Shown piece by piece: positions 25,385-35,193 of a DNA stretch of 64,000 nt (within the stretch, counting starts at the first letter, position 1; the number at the start of each line of letters is the position of its first letter). A model generated the notes under the pieces. The model searched no databases. It saw only the letters and a list, made by a program, of their open reading frames with translations, and had not been told where the DNA came from. Source of the DNA: Oscillatoria nigro-viridis PCC 7112 (GTDB lineage: Bacteria; Cyanobacteriota; Cyanobacteriia; Cyanobacteriales; Microcoleaceae); assembly GCF_000317475.1 (NCBI RefSeq), contig NC_019729.1, positions 1,688,501 to 1,752,500 on the forward strand, given 5' to 3'. Both the position numbers and the translations under genes were made by a program.

Positions 25385-27025
25385 TCAAAACATCGGCATC
25401 AACTGAAGTGGCCCAATTCCCAAGTCTTTAGCAGACACCCAGCGCACCTCAAGCAAAGCGATCATATCCTTAAACTGAGGCTGACCGCGAGAAGCACCCA
25501 TCAACCCTTTAGCAATAATCAAACCGCACCAACCGTTGGTTAATTTACAGCGACTGTCCCACTTCTTGCGAGCTTCCTGATGCACCGGATCGTCTTCATT
25601 AAACTCCCCAAACAAATACAGATCCCCATTTTTTGTTTGCAAAATACCCAAGTCGTATTGCTCATCCTGAAAAGGATTTTCGCCCGGATTAAAACCAATC
25701 CCCTTCACCCCTCCAGCTTCTTTCAAATCCTGAATCATAGTTTTTGCCTTCGGATGAGAAGTTTGGATCATCACCACCGGCAAACCATCTCCGGCGGTAT
25801 TAATATCAATTTCTGCACCTTGGTAAAACTGGACACTTTGGCGCAGGAACTCTACCGTTTCCCAAGGTACGGCGCCGAGACTCAAAAATGAATTTTGCGG
25901 CACCAAATCGTCCCGCAGCAGTGGCTTGTCAAATTCATCATCATCGTCATCATCGTCATCACCGAGCATCTGAAATAATTCGTCTGATACCTCGGGCATG
26001 GTGGAAACTTTAACAGATACCTGTTGAATTTCTCCGTCAGGCTGTGGCACTGGGATGCGGTAGCGGCTGCTAAGACTGGGAAAAGTGTCTGAGCCCAATT
26101 TCCGGCGGCCGTTGCGGAAAAAGCGATGAAATGCTTCGAGAGCAACTAACATCGTGAGGGCTTCTTCTTCGTAAAGAATCGATCGCAATCCTTCTAAAGG
26201 ATGTAAGTTGCCGAAATTGGGTTCAATTTCCGATGGAGGCAAATCGGCTAAATTAATTTCTTCGTCGTCGTCCTCATCCAGATCGGCGGCACTTTCAAAG
26301 GTAAGAAACAAACAGTCTTGCCCTAAAAAAGCCTGTTCTAAATCTTCAAAAGATTCATCGTTGACGACTCGTTCTCGAAACCGTTTCAAGGATTCTAGAG
26401 AGCGGTACAGTAAAACTCCGTAATCCATTCTGCCTTGCCCCAATACGGACACGTAGAGGCTGGCGACATCCCACTGATTGATTTCAATAGAAATAATTTG
26501 GTGTTCGCTCAAAGTCCGCCACGGAGTATCTTGCCAAATTTGAGCAGCTTTTTCCATTAAAACTTCAGCATACTGAGGGGGCAACTCAGGAGGTCTGTTG
26601 ATGGCGACCTCTTCCATGCCGCGAAATATTTCGTCAATTAAGGGCAATTCCGGCACGTAGTCAATGGAAATGCCTAAATCTTGAAGTACGCCCCGCAGAT
26701 AAAATTGAATTTCTCGGTTTTTGACTACTATTTTTTGGGGCCGGACTGCGGGAGCCGGACTTTGGGGATGTTCCATTGCCCGTAGCAGGGCCCGGACGAG
26801 CGCCTCTGGGCCGGCATCTGGGCCTACCATGTCCATAGCCCTCACGACTCCTTCGGAGCCATCGACCCAGAGAATGCACTCGCCACCAGCTTCTAGAACG
26901 TCATCGTCATCTATCATCATGTGTGAGTCAGCATTAGATAAGGGTCGGCGATCGCCCTCCCACACGCTGGGAATTTGAGGTAAGTTTTGTAGCCGACGAA
27001 GAGTAGTGCGATTCAGCGCTGCCAT
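25385..27025 (-). CDS. Cyanobacterial protein of unknown function (DUF6930-like)
   Basis: 546 residues, no enzyme motifs recognised. It appears soluble, with acidic runs (MMIDDDDVLE near 36, DLDEDDDEE near 250, a long Asp run near 355). The N-terminal region (about 50-220), with ECILWVDGSEGVVRAMDMVG and HPQSPAPAVRPQKIVVKNR, and the C-terminal region (about 395-546) with FLRQSVQFYQGAEIDIN look like separate domains. I recall the domain name only tentatively. The gene is conserved among cyanobacteria to my knowledge, but its role is not established. Confidence 0.75.
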   Translation of the reverse strand: MAALNRTTLRRLQNLPQIPSVWEGDRRPLSNADSHMMIDDDDVLEAGGECILWVDGSEGVVRAMDMVGPDAGPEALVRALLRAMEHPQSPAPAVRPQKIVVKNREIQFYLRGVLQDLGISIDYVPELPLIDEIFRGMEEVAINRPPELPPQYAEVLMEKAAQIWQDTPWRTLSEHQIISIEINQWDVASLYVSVLGQGRMDYGVLLYRSLESLKRFRERVVNDESFEDLEQAFLGQDCLFLTFESAADLDEDDDEEINLADLPPSEIEPNFGNLHPLEGLRSILYEEEALTMLVALEAFHRFFRNGRRKLGSDTFPSLSSRYRIPVPQPDGEIQQVSVKVSTMPEVSDELFQMLGDDDDDDDDEFDKPLLRDDLVPQNSFLSLGAVPWETVEFLRQSVQFYQGAEIDINTAGDGLPVVMIQTSHPKAKTMIQDLKEAGGVKGIGFNPGENPFQDEQYDLGILQTKNGDLYLFGEFNEDDPVHQEARKKWDSRCKLTNGWCGLIIAKGLMGASRGQPQFKDMIALLEVRWVSAKDLGIGPLQLMPMF

Positions 27026-27270
27026 AGAGTAAGCCCGTTGGGTGAAGCATTGTTGCGGTGCCGGTAGCCGGTCAACCGCTGCTTATCAATCATAAACCCT
27101 ATAGGGGGAGAGGACATCGAGCTTGGGAACGAGGCCCCACGGGAATTAAAAATTAGAAGCTAAAAATTCTGCCGTCAGCGTCTAACCGAAAGCCTTCTGG
27201 CGAATGCCTGTACAATGGAGGGATAAGATTAAACTCTTAGCATTAGACAATCTCAGGAGTTCGGCAAATT

Positions 27271-27624
27271 ATGACTCAAGCCACTTCACAACAGCGTGGA
27301 ATTCAAATGACGGACTCTGCTGTCCGTCAAGTTTTAGCTCTGAGAGAAAAACAGGGTAAAGACCTCTGCTTGCGGGTAGGGGTGCGCCAGGGCGGATGCT
27401 CTGGAATGTCCTACGTGATGGATTTCGCAGATCCGAGCACTGTCAAATCCGACGATGAAGTGTTCGACTACGACGGTTTTCAGGTAGTTTGCGATCGCAA
27501 GAGCATTCTTTATCTCTACGGTTTGGTTCTCGACTTCAGCGATGCTATGATCGGGGGCGGCTTTCAGTTTACTAACCCCAACGCAACTCAAACTTGCGGT
27601 TGTGGCAGTTCTTTTTCTACATAA
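27271..27624 (+). CDS. Fe-S cluster assembly protein of the IscA/SufA/ErpA family
   Basis: 117 residues. A-type carrier that holds and passes Fe-S clusters. The three cluster cysteines are seen: Cys43 in RQGGCSGMSY, and the pair in the C-terminal TCGCGSSF. Also visible are the LCLRVGVRQGGCSG strand, the YDGFQVVCD segment and SILYLYGLVLDFSD. Ribosome site CAGGAG lies 12 bases before the ATG. It starts a same-strand pair with a TPR gene. Confidence 0.95.
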   Translation: MTQATSQQRGIQMTDSAVRQVLALREKQGKDLCLRVGVRQGGCSGMSYVMDFADPSTVKSDDEVFDYDGFQVVCDRKSILYLYGLVLDFSDAMIGGGFQFTNPNATQTCGCGSSFST

Positions 27625-27749
27625 ATCGGAAAAGAGGGCATTGGGGATTGGTAATTGCTAATTGCTGAGAATGCCTCGGACTGCCTTGCTGCGTCCGGCA
27701 TCCAATGCTCTTTCCCATCTAAAATCTCAAATCCAAAATCTAAAATCGA

Positions 27750-28166
27750 ATGACCCCTGAAGAATTGTTTAAAGACGGTTTCGATCGCTATCAAGCTGGC
27801 GAAGCCCCGGCTAATCTGATCCCCGTGTTTAAAGAAGTGTGCGAAAAAGCTCCCAAAAATGGCAATGCCTGGGCTAGCCTCGCGTGGCTCTACCTGTTGG
27901 AAAATAAACCCGCATCGGCTCAAAAAGCAGCGAAAACAGCCGTTAAATTGAACCCTCATGACCCCCAAGCTCGCATCAACCTAGCAGTTGCCATCCTCGA
28001 CCTCAAAGAAAAAGGGGTGCGCCCCCACGTAGAAGTCGCTCAGCAACTCCTGATGGCTTCGGAAGAGTTACTCGACGAAGTTAAAAAAAATTTTGAAGAA
28101 GGATTAAGCCGAAAACCGGATTGGAAGAGTCTAGCTCGGGTTAAACAGTGGCTTCTGGAGCCGTAA
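27750..28166 (+). CDS. Tetratricopeptide-repeat protein
   Basis: 138 residues with two or three TPR-like helix pairs (YQAGEAPANLIPVFKEVCEK, GNAWASLAWLYLLENKPASAQ, and HDPQARINLAVAILDLKEKG), then a helical tail (ASEELLDEVKKNFEEGL) and WKSLARVKQWLLEP at the end. Protein-protein interaction scaffold; partner unknown. Lies 125 bp after the IscA-type gene. Confidence 0.85.
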   Translation: MTPEELFKDGFDRYQAGEAPANLIPVFKEVCEKAPKNGNAWASLAWLYLLENKPASAQKAAKTAVKLNPHDPQARINLAVAILDLKEKGVRPHVEVAQQLLMASEELLDEVKKNFEEGLSRKPDWKSLARVKQWLLEP

Positions 28167-28362
28167 CCGCGCAAACAAGTCGATTTTTGGACGGGGATCG
28201 AGGAAATCGGCTTGGGGATTTATTACGAGATCGTAATAAATCAATAAATAACTTTATGGAAAACTCAGAAAGTCAGTGCTAGTATTTGAAAACTTAGACG
28301 ATTGACAAACCCGCTCAGCGGTTTTGAAATTTTACTACCATAATACTAGGAGTTGTAAAGAG

Positions 28363-28560
28363 ATGAGCACTGACAGCCACGTTAACATCAAACCCGCAAC
28401 CCGCAACCACAAAGGTTTCTTTATTCAGCCAGCTTCTTACAAGTTGATGAGCATCGATAAATCCGGCTGGGCCTTGATTTGCATGGACAAAGCAGTTTGT
28501 CACTACGTAGACCCGGATGATTTGCAATTGCCGAATAAATCGGGAATGTCTGAAGGTTAA
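28363..28560 (+). CDS. Small conserved-looking hypothetical protein
   Basis: 65 residues from ATG 28363, chosen because AGGAG (28348-28352) precedes it. It contains NHKGFFIQPASYKLMSIDKSG-type sequence and ends LPNKSGMSEG. No family name is known to me. A terminator hairpin follows at 28602, supporting a real transcribed gene. Confidence 0.65.
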   Translation: MSTDSHVNIKPATRNHKGFFIQPASYKLMSIDKSGWALICMDKAVCHYVDPDDLQLPNKSGMSEG

Positions 28561-28601
28561 TTCTGAAGTTTTGAGAGACTTTAAGATGCTTTATTTGAGT
28601 A

Positions 28602-28633
28602 GCTGCCCTCCCCAGAGAGGCAGCAACTTTTTT
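28602..28633 (+). terminator. Terminator after the 65-residue gene
   Basis: GCTGCC...GGCAGC stem (28602-28624) followed closely by a run of eight T. Confidence 0.8.
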
Positions 28634-28732
28634 TTGAGCAACTTTTTTGGTCTGAAGGAAGTTGGCCAACGCGCAGTGTAAGGGATTTAACGGATAGAAG
28701 GATAGAAGGAAGAATTACTGATTCCCGATTAG

Positions 28733-30367
28733 CTAATTGTTAGATTTCTTCAAGGCAAAAAGCATCTCCAACTCAGCAGTTGTCGGTTGCGTAGAAGCTG
28801 TGGCTACGCTAACTCCTCGGAGAGAATTCAGCAATTCAGCGGCGGGCGGGGAAACTAAATTTGGCTGTACTGCGAGCAAATATTGGTTAGCCCAAGACAT
28901 GGTTTTTTCCATATCTATGTAAAAGTAACCTTGGTTGGCCCGCGGTAAAGAAGTGGCGATCGCCTGAAAACTCGGACTGCTGCTTAACGGTTGCGGTGGC
29001 GTCGAAGTAATCACATCAACTAAAGGGCCGCCGAAAGCTACAAACACAGAATTTTCATTCAGCCAACCGTGCCCGAATAAAGTTCCTTGCTGGGGTATTT
29101 GCCACTCCGTAACCTCTTTGCCTTGAACTTGTCTGGGGGCGACGCTGACTGTAGGATTGCTTTTGGCGATCGCATCGAGTTTTTTCAGAGTTGCTTCGGC
29201 TGCAGGGCGATCGCTAGTTTCAAAAATCATCGCCGCCCCCATCCCCAACTGAGACAAAATGCCTTGATTGGAACCGATCGCCCCGATCGCAAATTCCCCG
29301 TTCATCCAACCAAAAACATCTCGATCCGCATCCAGATCCAACCGCTTAAAACTATCCCTCACCTGCTGAACTCCCCTGTCAACTTCCGGGCTATCTTTTG
29401 CCTGGGCTGTCGCTTGCGACCAAATTTGATCTAGTCCCTTGCCGCCGACTAAAGCAATAGTTTCACCAGGAAATCTGGGCAACAATTTCGATGCGAATTG
29501 TGGATTTTGCTGCACGAATTTAGGGTCTAACTGAGCAATAGTTTTTACCCTCAATCCCTCACTATCCGCTCCAATTCCCGCAACCAAAGACTTGACTTGT
29601 TTGAACTGCGAAAACACTGTCCAAGGCAACTGGATATCTGCGGGCAAATTAGCTTTCAATTGCTCAATTGCCGCAGGATAGTCAGCAATATAAACAGTTG
29701 CGATCGGATTCTTGACACCAGCACTCTCTGCAAAAAACTTAGTTGTACTCTGCTGGGTGGCTAGGGAGGGTTCTCCTTTAAAAGTATCGATCGCCAATTC
29801 CACAGGCTTTTTCAAAGGAGCCATCACTAATTGGTCGTTCAGCAAAGCCACACTGTAGCGCTTGCCGGTTGGCTCTGCAATCTCAGAAATTTTAACTCCT
29901 TTATACTCGGTTTCTTGAGTAGTTGCACCTTGTTGAGATTTTAATTTATTCGCAAAATTCCAAGCGCTAATTTTATTTTTGACGCTGACTACAACCAGCA
30001 GCTTAGGAGGCTCAGTTTTTGCCGCAGCATCAGGGGGCAGCAAAGCGACCATCACCCCCCCCAGCCAAGGCTTTAAGTCCCTGTCAAAGTTGATTTGGGT
30101 GCCTGCCAAGCTTTGTTCCTGAAAGGTCTTCAAACCCATGCCGACCAGCTTTTGAGCCCCAGGGGTGCCAAATCGCTGCAACTCGGCCAGCGCTTGGGGA
30201 TTGGGGGAGATGAACGCGGCCATCATGGCTTCGTCAGGTATAACTTTGGCACTCTCTTGAGGGTTGAATACTTTGTTGTTCAAACCCTGGAAGTAAAAGT
30301 AGACCGCGGCGCTACCTGCTGCGACGATGGCGGCAGCAATTAGAAGCTTTGGTTTTTTTGCAGGCAT
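28733..30367 (-). CDS. DUF3352 protein, membrane-anchored
   Basis: 544 residues. An N-terminal signal anchor (about 5-29) is followed by an extracytoplasmic or periplasmic body typical of DUF3352 (IPDEAMMAAFISPNP, PWLGGVMVALLPPDAAAK, GVKISEIAEPTGKRYSVALL, FGWMNGEFAIGAIG). The function of this cyanobacterial family is not established. Length and order match the family, with no sign of damage. Confidence 0.85.
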   Translation of the reverse strand: MPAKKPKLLIAAAIVAAGSAAVYFYFQGLNNKVFNPQESAKVIPDEAMMAAFISPNPQALAELQRFGTPGAQKLVGMGLKTFQEQSLAGTQINFDRDLKPWLGGVMVALLPPDAAAKTEPPKLLVVVSVKNKISAWNFANKLKSQQGATTQETEYKGVKISEIAEPTGKRYSVALLNDQLVMAPLKKPVELAIDTFKGEPSLATQQSTTKFFAESAGVKNPIATVYIADYPAAIEQLKANLPADIQLPWTVFSQFKQVKSLVAGIGADSEGLRVKTIAQLDPKFVQQNPQFASKLLPRFPGETIALVGGKGLDQIWSQATAQAKDSPEVDRGVQQVRDSFKRLDLDADRDVFGWMNGEFAIGAIGSNQGILSQLGMGAAMIFETSDRPAAEATLKKLDAIAKSNPTVSVAPRQVQGKEVTEWQIPQQGTLFGHGWLNENSVFVAFGGPLVDVITSTPPQPLSSSPSFQAIATSLPRANQGYFYIDMEKTMSWANQYLLAVQPNLVSPPAAELLNSLRGVSVATASTQPTTAELEMLFALKKSNN

Positions 30368-30515
30368 TGTTTTTAATCCTCGCGTCCTTTATCAGTTTAA
30401 TGAAAATACACTTGGCTTGTGTGGAGGCGATCGAGGCTGCTCTTTATTTTTGTATAATTCAAAACAAGTTTGGACGATCGTCTAAACTACTGTTGATGTG
30501 CATTGCGGGTAAAAA

Positions 30516-31442
30516 ATGAAAGTAGCGATCGCGGGAGCAACGGGATTTGTAGGTAGCCGGCTGGTGGAGAAGCTGCAAGCTGCGGGACATCAAGTTTTGG
30601 TTTTCAGCAGGGATGCGGCGAAGGCTGGCCGAGTTTTTCCGGCTTCAGCTTATCCGAATTTGGAAGTTGTCGCCTACACTCCAGCGAAGTCTGGTGATTG
30701 GCTGCATTCGATCGCTGGCTGCGACGCTGTTGTCAATTTAGCAGGAGTGCCGATTGCGGAGGAAAGGTGGACAGAGGCGCGCCAGCAAGCAATTCTGGAC
30801 AGTCGCAGACTGACGACGGCAAAATTGGTCGAGGCGATCGTCAATGCTAATCCTAGGCCTTCTGTGTTTGTTAGCGCATCGGCGATCGGCTATTACGGAA
30901 CCAGCGAAACCGCTGAGTTTGACGAAACTAGCCCTGCGGGAGACGATTTTTTAGCAGCAGTGTGCAAAGACTGGGAAGCAGCCGCCCAACCTGCAAAAAA
31001 TGCGGGAACGCGGCTAGCAATTTTGCGGTTGGGGATAGTTTTGGGAATGGGAGGCGCGCTGGCAAAAATGCTGCCACCTTTTAAACTATTTGCAGGCGGG
31101 CCGATTGGCACAGGAAAACAGTGGTTTTCTTGGGTTCATCGCGAGGATGTGGTTGATTTAATTTTGTACGCTTTGCAAAATCCGCAAGTTGAAGGTGTTT
31201 TGAATGCGACAGCACCGAATCCGGTGCGGATGAATGAATTGTGTCAAACTTTAGGAGAAGTTTTGCAGCGGCCTTCTTGGTTGCCGGTGCCAAGTTTTGC
31301 TTTAGAATTGCTGTTGGGAGACGGGGCAAAAGTTGTTTTGGAAGGGCAGAAAGTGTTGCCCAAACAAACTTTAGCTAGCGGTTTTCAATACCAATATCCG
31401 ACGCTGAAATTAGCACTCGAAGAGATTTTATCGGGAAGCTAG
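30516..31442 (+). CDS. TIGR01777-family NAD(P)-dependent epimerase
   Basis: 308 residues, an extended short-chain dehydrogenase related to E. coli YfcH and plant GC1/SulA-type cell-division factors. N-terminal MKVAIAGATGFVGSRLVE (GATGFVGS nucleotide-binding motif), DAVVNLAGVPIAEERWTE, FVSASAIGYYGTS with the catalytic Tyr, FSWVHREDVVDLILYAL, and the C-terminal VEGVLNATAPNPVRMNELC. The physiological substrate is not settled. Confidence 0.93.
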   Translation: MKVAIAGATGFVGSRLVEKLQAAGHQVLVFSRDAAKAGRVFPASAYPNLEVVAYTPAKSGDWLHSIAGCDAVVNLAGVPIAEERWTEARQQAILDSRRLTTAKLVEAIVNANPRPSVFVSASAIGYYGTSETAEFDETSPAGDDFLAAVCKDWEAAAQPAKNAGTRLAILRLGIVLGMGGALAKMLPPFKLFAGGPIGTGKQWFSWVHREDVVDLILYALQNPQVEGVLNATAPNPVRMNELCQTLGEVLQRPSWLPVPSFALELLLGDGAKVVLEGQKVLPKQTLASGFQYQYPTLKLALEEILSGS

Positions 31443-31520
31443 AAACCAAGGGAATAGAACCCGCCGAATAGAATTCGGATGCTCCACAAACAAAGTCCGC
31501 GCAGGCGGACTCAAACAAAA

Positions 31521-31572
31521 TTCCTCGTTACCAGGCTCTGCCTGGGAACGCATATCCAGAGGCAGAGCCTCG
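31521..31572. repeat. Dispersed palindromic repeat, family A
   Basis: CCAGGCTCTGCCTGGGAACG followed by CATATCCAGAGGCAGAGCCTCG. Two hairpins back to back. Related copies lie at 35052-35101 (reverse), 36268-36315, 44588-44634 and 23107-23131. Confidence 0.8.
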
Positions 31573-31588
31573 CTTTCCCCGAAAGCAG

Positions 31589-32644
31589 ATGAACCATCAA
31601 GAAATAGCAACTGGGTTGACAATTCCCGCCGAACTCCCATTCCTTCAAGCTATCTGCTGGCAAGTTGCTGATGTAAAAAAATTGAGTTTCAAGGAAATGC
31701 TATGCCGCTACGAATCCGGCTGGCATTATTGGGGAGTTTTGGGAACACCTAGCTTTGAGGAACTGGCTTTTATTCAAGCAATTAGCCAACAGCATCAGTC
31801 TTGGCTAATTGCGGAACTGGGAAGCAGTTGCTCGCCAAACACTCCCGAAAATTGGGTAAGTCCTCAAGCAATGTTTAAACGCGAAATTCATCAAAAGATA
31901 TTAACTGTACTCAGCCACTTGAATGTCGAATTTCTACAGGAATGTCGGGCGTATTTTGGCGGAGGAACGTTGGTAAGTATGGAACACGGAGAATATCGGT
32001 TGAGCCAGGATATTGACTTTATGTGTCCGATGGATCGTGGCTACCGTCTCCTGCGCCGAAAAGTTGCAGAAGGAGGCTATGATGCGATTTTTGGTAGTCG
32101 CGATTCCCTTGGGGATAGCTTCGCTTCACGCATTGTTCTCCCGAACGATATTCAAGCCAACCAGTATGGGATAAGATTTCCTGTTATTGTTGATGGCACT
32201 ACTATTAAATTCGAGATGGTTTGTGAAGGGCGAATTGATTTGGGCGAACCAAATTATCCAAATTGGTCGCCTGTTCCTTGTTTGAATCAAATTGATAGTA
32301 TAGCAGAAAAGTTGTTGGCAAATGCCGATCGATGGCCGAGCGATCGGGTAAATTCTAGAGATTTAATCGACTTGGCTGTGCAAAGGTTGGCGAGTGCTAT
32401 TCCCCAAAGGGCGATCGACAAAGCGGAAGCAGCTTATCAAGTTATGGAACCGCTCGATCGAGCGATTCAGTATTTCCAAGATCGTCCCGATTATCGGGAA
32501 AAATGCTATGAGGTTTTGAGTATTGCAGAGCCAAATAAAGTTATTGACGGTATCGATTTACTAGCTCAGGATTTAGGCCGGAAAATCACAGTCAGGACAT
32601 TTAGCGAGACTATTTCCTCATTCCCAGGCCGGCTTGAAGATTAG
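31589..32644 (+). CDS. AbiEii-like nucleotidyltransferase with extra N-terminal domain
   Basis: 351 residues. Residues about 1-72 form a separate unit (NHQEIATGLTIPAELPFLQA, FKEMLCRYESGWHYWGVLG) that resembles stand-alone cyanobacterial proteins of unknown role. Residues about 95-300 are an AbiEii/AbiGii-type nucleotidyltransferase with the GGGTLVS ... RLSQDIDF motif (two Asp), a lysine in CLNQIDSIAEKLLANADRW and the SRDLIDLAVQRL segment. AbiEii-type proteins act as toxins in type IV toxin-antitoxin systems, but no AbiEi-like antitoxin gene is next to it. The frame is intact; the fusion may be ancestral or the result of a local fusion. Confidence 0.82.
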   Translation: MNHQEIATGLTIPAELPFLQAICWQVADVKKLSFKEMLCRYESGWHYWGVLGTPSFEELAFIQAISQQHQSWLIAELGSSCSPNTPENWVSPQAMFKREIHQKILTVLSHLNVEFLQECRAYFGGGTLVSMEHGEYRLSQDIDFMCPMDRGYRLLRRKVAEGGYDAIFGSRDSLGDSFASRIVLPNDIQANQYGIRFPVIVDGTTIKFEMVCEGRIDLGEPNYPNWSPVPCLNQIDSIAEKLLANADRWPSDRVNSRDLIDLAVQRLASAIPQRAIDKAEAAYQVMEPLDRAIQYFQDRPDYREKCYEVLSIAEPNKVIDGIDLLAQDLGRKITVRTFSETISSFPGRLED

Positions 32645-32755
32645 ATGCTTAGATGCTGGATTTGGTATTGCTCTCCTTCCAGGCAGAGCATGGCAACCTG
32701 AGATTTCCTGTTTAAATTATCACACGATCGCAATAATGGTGTCAATAGAAAAATT

Positions 32756-34877
32756 TTAATACTCATCTACAAACTGCTCGTGAACCCACAGGAATTCGCG
32801 GCGTCTGTTCTGCACCCGCACCAAGCCACCAAAGCCAGGATCTTTTGCTTTTAGTAGGGCGTGTAATTCTCGCAAAATCGAGCCTTGGGCGCGGATGGCT
32901 GCTTCGCCCTGTTGCCAATCAGGGGCTTCACTTTCGGTAGACAAATTAGTCGCTAGATCGCTTCCTTTCAAGGTAGATTCGATGCTTTTTTGTCCGAAAT
33001 CGAGTTCCTCTTCAATACCTTTGTAGGTGGCTTCATCTAGCATTAGCTTGGTTGCCGAGGCTGCGACAGGTAAGACTAGACTAAGGGTTCCGGTCAAAAT
33101 TTTGAGATAGGGGGCTGCTTTGGTAAACCATTGGCGCGACACTTCCAATTCATAAACTCCCTTCTTTTTGTCGTTAGGATTTAAGGCGGGAAGCGGTTGA
33201 CGAGAGTGTTCGCACCAGAGGGTAATTTGCAATAAAGCCCTGCTGGGGATCTTCCCGCGGCTTCCACACCACCAGATACACGGCTGGTGCACTGAAAAAC
33301 AACTGATGTGTCGATCGATAAACCGGTTGACCGCCAAAATCCCAACCATTGAGTGATATCTCTGTGCCACTGTCGGCATGGGTGACAATAACTGGCTTAA
33401 TTTCAACGCCGTGAGTGGTGGGACGACTTTCTAGCGATTCATCCTCGCGCAATGCGCCCAAAAGACAACTCTTGCCCACCTCGCCTTCACCGATCAAAAT
33501 CAGTTTGGCTTCATTCAGGGTGATTTGTGCTTATGCTTTTGCCCCCAGGTATTGCAAGACGGCTTCAGTGCCTTGCTCATAGGCAGCAGCGAGGTCAGGA
33601 TTGAGAGGGTTGTCGTCGAGATCAAGCCGTTGCAACTGGGTGAGGGATGCGAGCGCCTCTGGCAGTTCCGTCAGTTGGTTGTTGGAGAGGTAAAGCCGTT
33701 GCAACCGGGTGAGGGATGCGAGCGCCTCTGGTAGTTCCGTCAGTTGGTTGTTGGAGAGGTAAAGCCGTTGCAACCGGGTGAGGGATGCGAGCGCCTCTGG
33801 TAGTTCCGTCAGTTGGTTGTAGGAGAGGTCAAGTCGTTGCAACTGGGTGAGGGATACGATCGACTCTGGTAGTTCCGTCAGTTGGTTGTTGTGGAGCTCA
33901 AGCTGTTGCAACTGGGTGAGGGAGCGTATCGCCTCTGGCACTTCCGTCAGTTGGTTGTTGTGGAGCTCAAGCTGTTGCAACTGGGTGAGGGAGCGTATCG
34001 CCTCTGGCACTTCCGTCAGTTGGTTGTAGGAGAGGTAAAGCTGTTGCAACTGGTTGAGGGAGCGTATCGCCTCTGGCACTTCCGTCAGTTGGTTGTTGTC
34101 AAGGTCAAACCGTTGCAACTGGGTGAGGGATGCGAGCGCCTCTGGTAGTTCCGTCAGTTGGTTGTAGGAGAGGTCAAGCCGTTGCAACTGGGTGAGAGAT
34201 GCGATCGACTCTGGTAGTTCCGTCAGTTGGTTGTAGGAGAGGTAAAGCAGTTGCAACTGGGTGAGGGATGCGAGCGCCTCTGGCAGTTCCCTCAGTTGGT
34301 TGTTGTAGAGGTGAAGCTTTTGCAACTGGGTGAGGGATGCGAGCGCCTCTGGCAGTTCCGTCAGTTTGTTGTTGTAGAGGTAAAGCCGTTGCAACTGGGT
34401 GAGGGATGCGATCGACTCTGGTACTTCCGTCAGTTGGTTGTAGGAGAGGTCAAGCTGTTGCAACTGGGTGAGGGATGCGATTGACTCTGGCAGTTCCGTC
34501 AGTTTGTTGTTGGAGAGGTAAAGCTGTCGCAACTGGGTGAGGGATGCGATCGACTCTGGTACTTCCGTCAGTTGGTTGTTGGAGAGGTAAAGCTGTTGCA
34601 ACTGGGTGAGGGATGCGATTGACTCTGGCAGTGACCTCAGTTTGTTGTTGGAGAGGTAAAGCTGTCGCAACTGGGTGAGGGATGCGATCGACTCTGGTAC
34701 TTCCGTCAGTTGGTTGTTGGAGAGGTAAAGCCGTTGCAACTGGGTGAGGGATGCGAGCGCCTCTGGCAGTTCCCTCAATTTTAGACCCCCTAAATCGAGT
34801 GCTATTGCTCCCTCTCGCCGTGCCTGTTCAATGCGCTGCTGTACTTTCCGATCGCCCTTATTTTCTAACATTGCCAA
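32756..34877 (-). pseudogene. ROCO-type LRR-Roc protein gene, broken
   Basis: Reading from 34877: an N-terminal lead, about 17 leucine-rich repeats of 23 residues (pattern LTQLQRLYLSNNQLTEVPE), then a TAA at 33531-33533. The frame continues without shift through AQITLNEAKLILI into a Roc GTPase start (Walker A GEGEVGKSC, WDFGGQP). Near 33230 the frame changes and the middle of the protein, including the end of Roc and the COR domain, is missing. The last piece (33230-32756) is the normal C-terminus (GVYELEVSRQWFTKAAPYL to FVDEY). So a single nonsense codon plus an internal deletion. The LRR half alone (448 residues) could still be made as a separate protein. Confidence 0.88.
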
Positions 34878-35193
34878 TTCCTTGTTTTGATTTTTGTATA
34901 TAAGTACGATCGCCTTTTGAGATGAAAGGCCGATCGCCAGACATGATTTGATTTTGAATATTGCTTAATCTCACTTCAAAATAACATCAATATTTTGTAG
35001 ATCGTGAGGTTTGAGTAAAGGAGAGGATGGAGGGTTTGTTAGAGGGTTAAGGCGAGGCCCAGCCTCTGGGAAGGCGTTCCCAGGCAGAGCCTGGTAACGA
35101 GCTAAACCCGGTTTCTGATTCCCCACGCGATCGCCCAGCCATCCAAGAAACCGGGTTTCTGCGATAATTCTGGCATTTTCACGCCCGATTTTG
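34878..35193. repeat. Repeat-rich gene-free stretch
   Basis: Holds a reverse copy of repeat family A (35052-35101) and two AAACCCGGTTTCT palindromes of family B (35104-35118 and 35146-35160), a third of which runs into the end of the GST gene (35196-35214). No gene is seen. Confidence 0.75.

Noticed and set aside
33525..34484. Repeated sense-strand frames and a regular 69-bp period, considered as a CRISPR-like or repeat array
   Set aside because: The period comes from the 23-residue leucine-rich repeats of the gene on the minus strand; units have no spacers.
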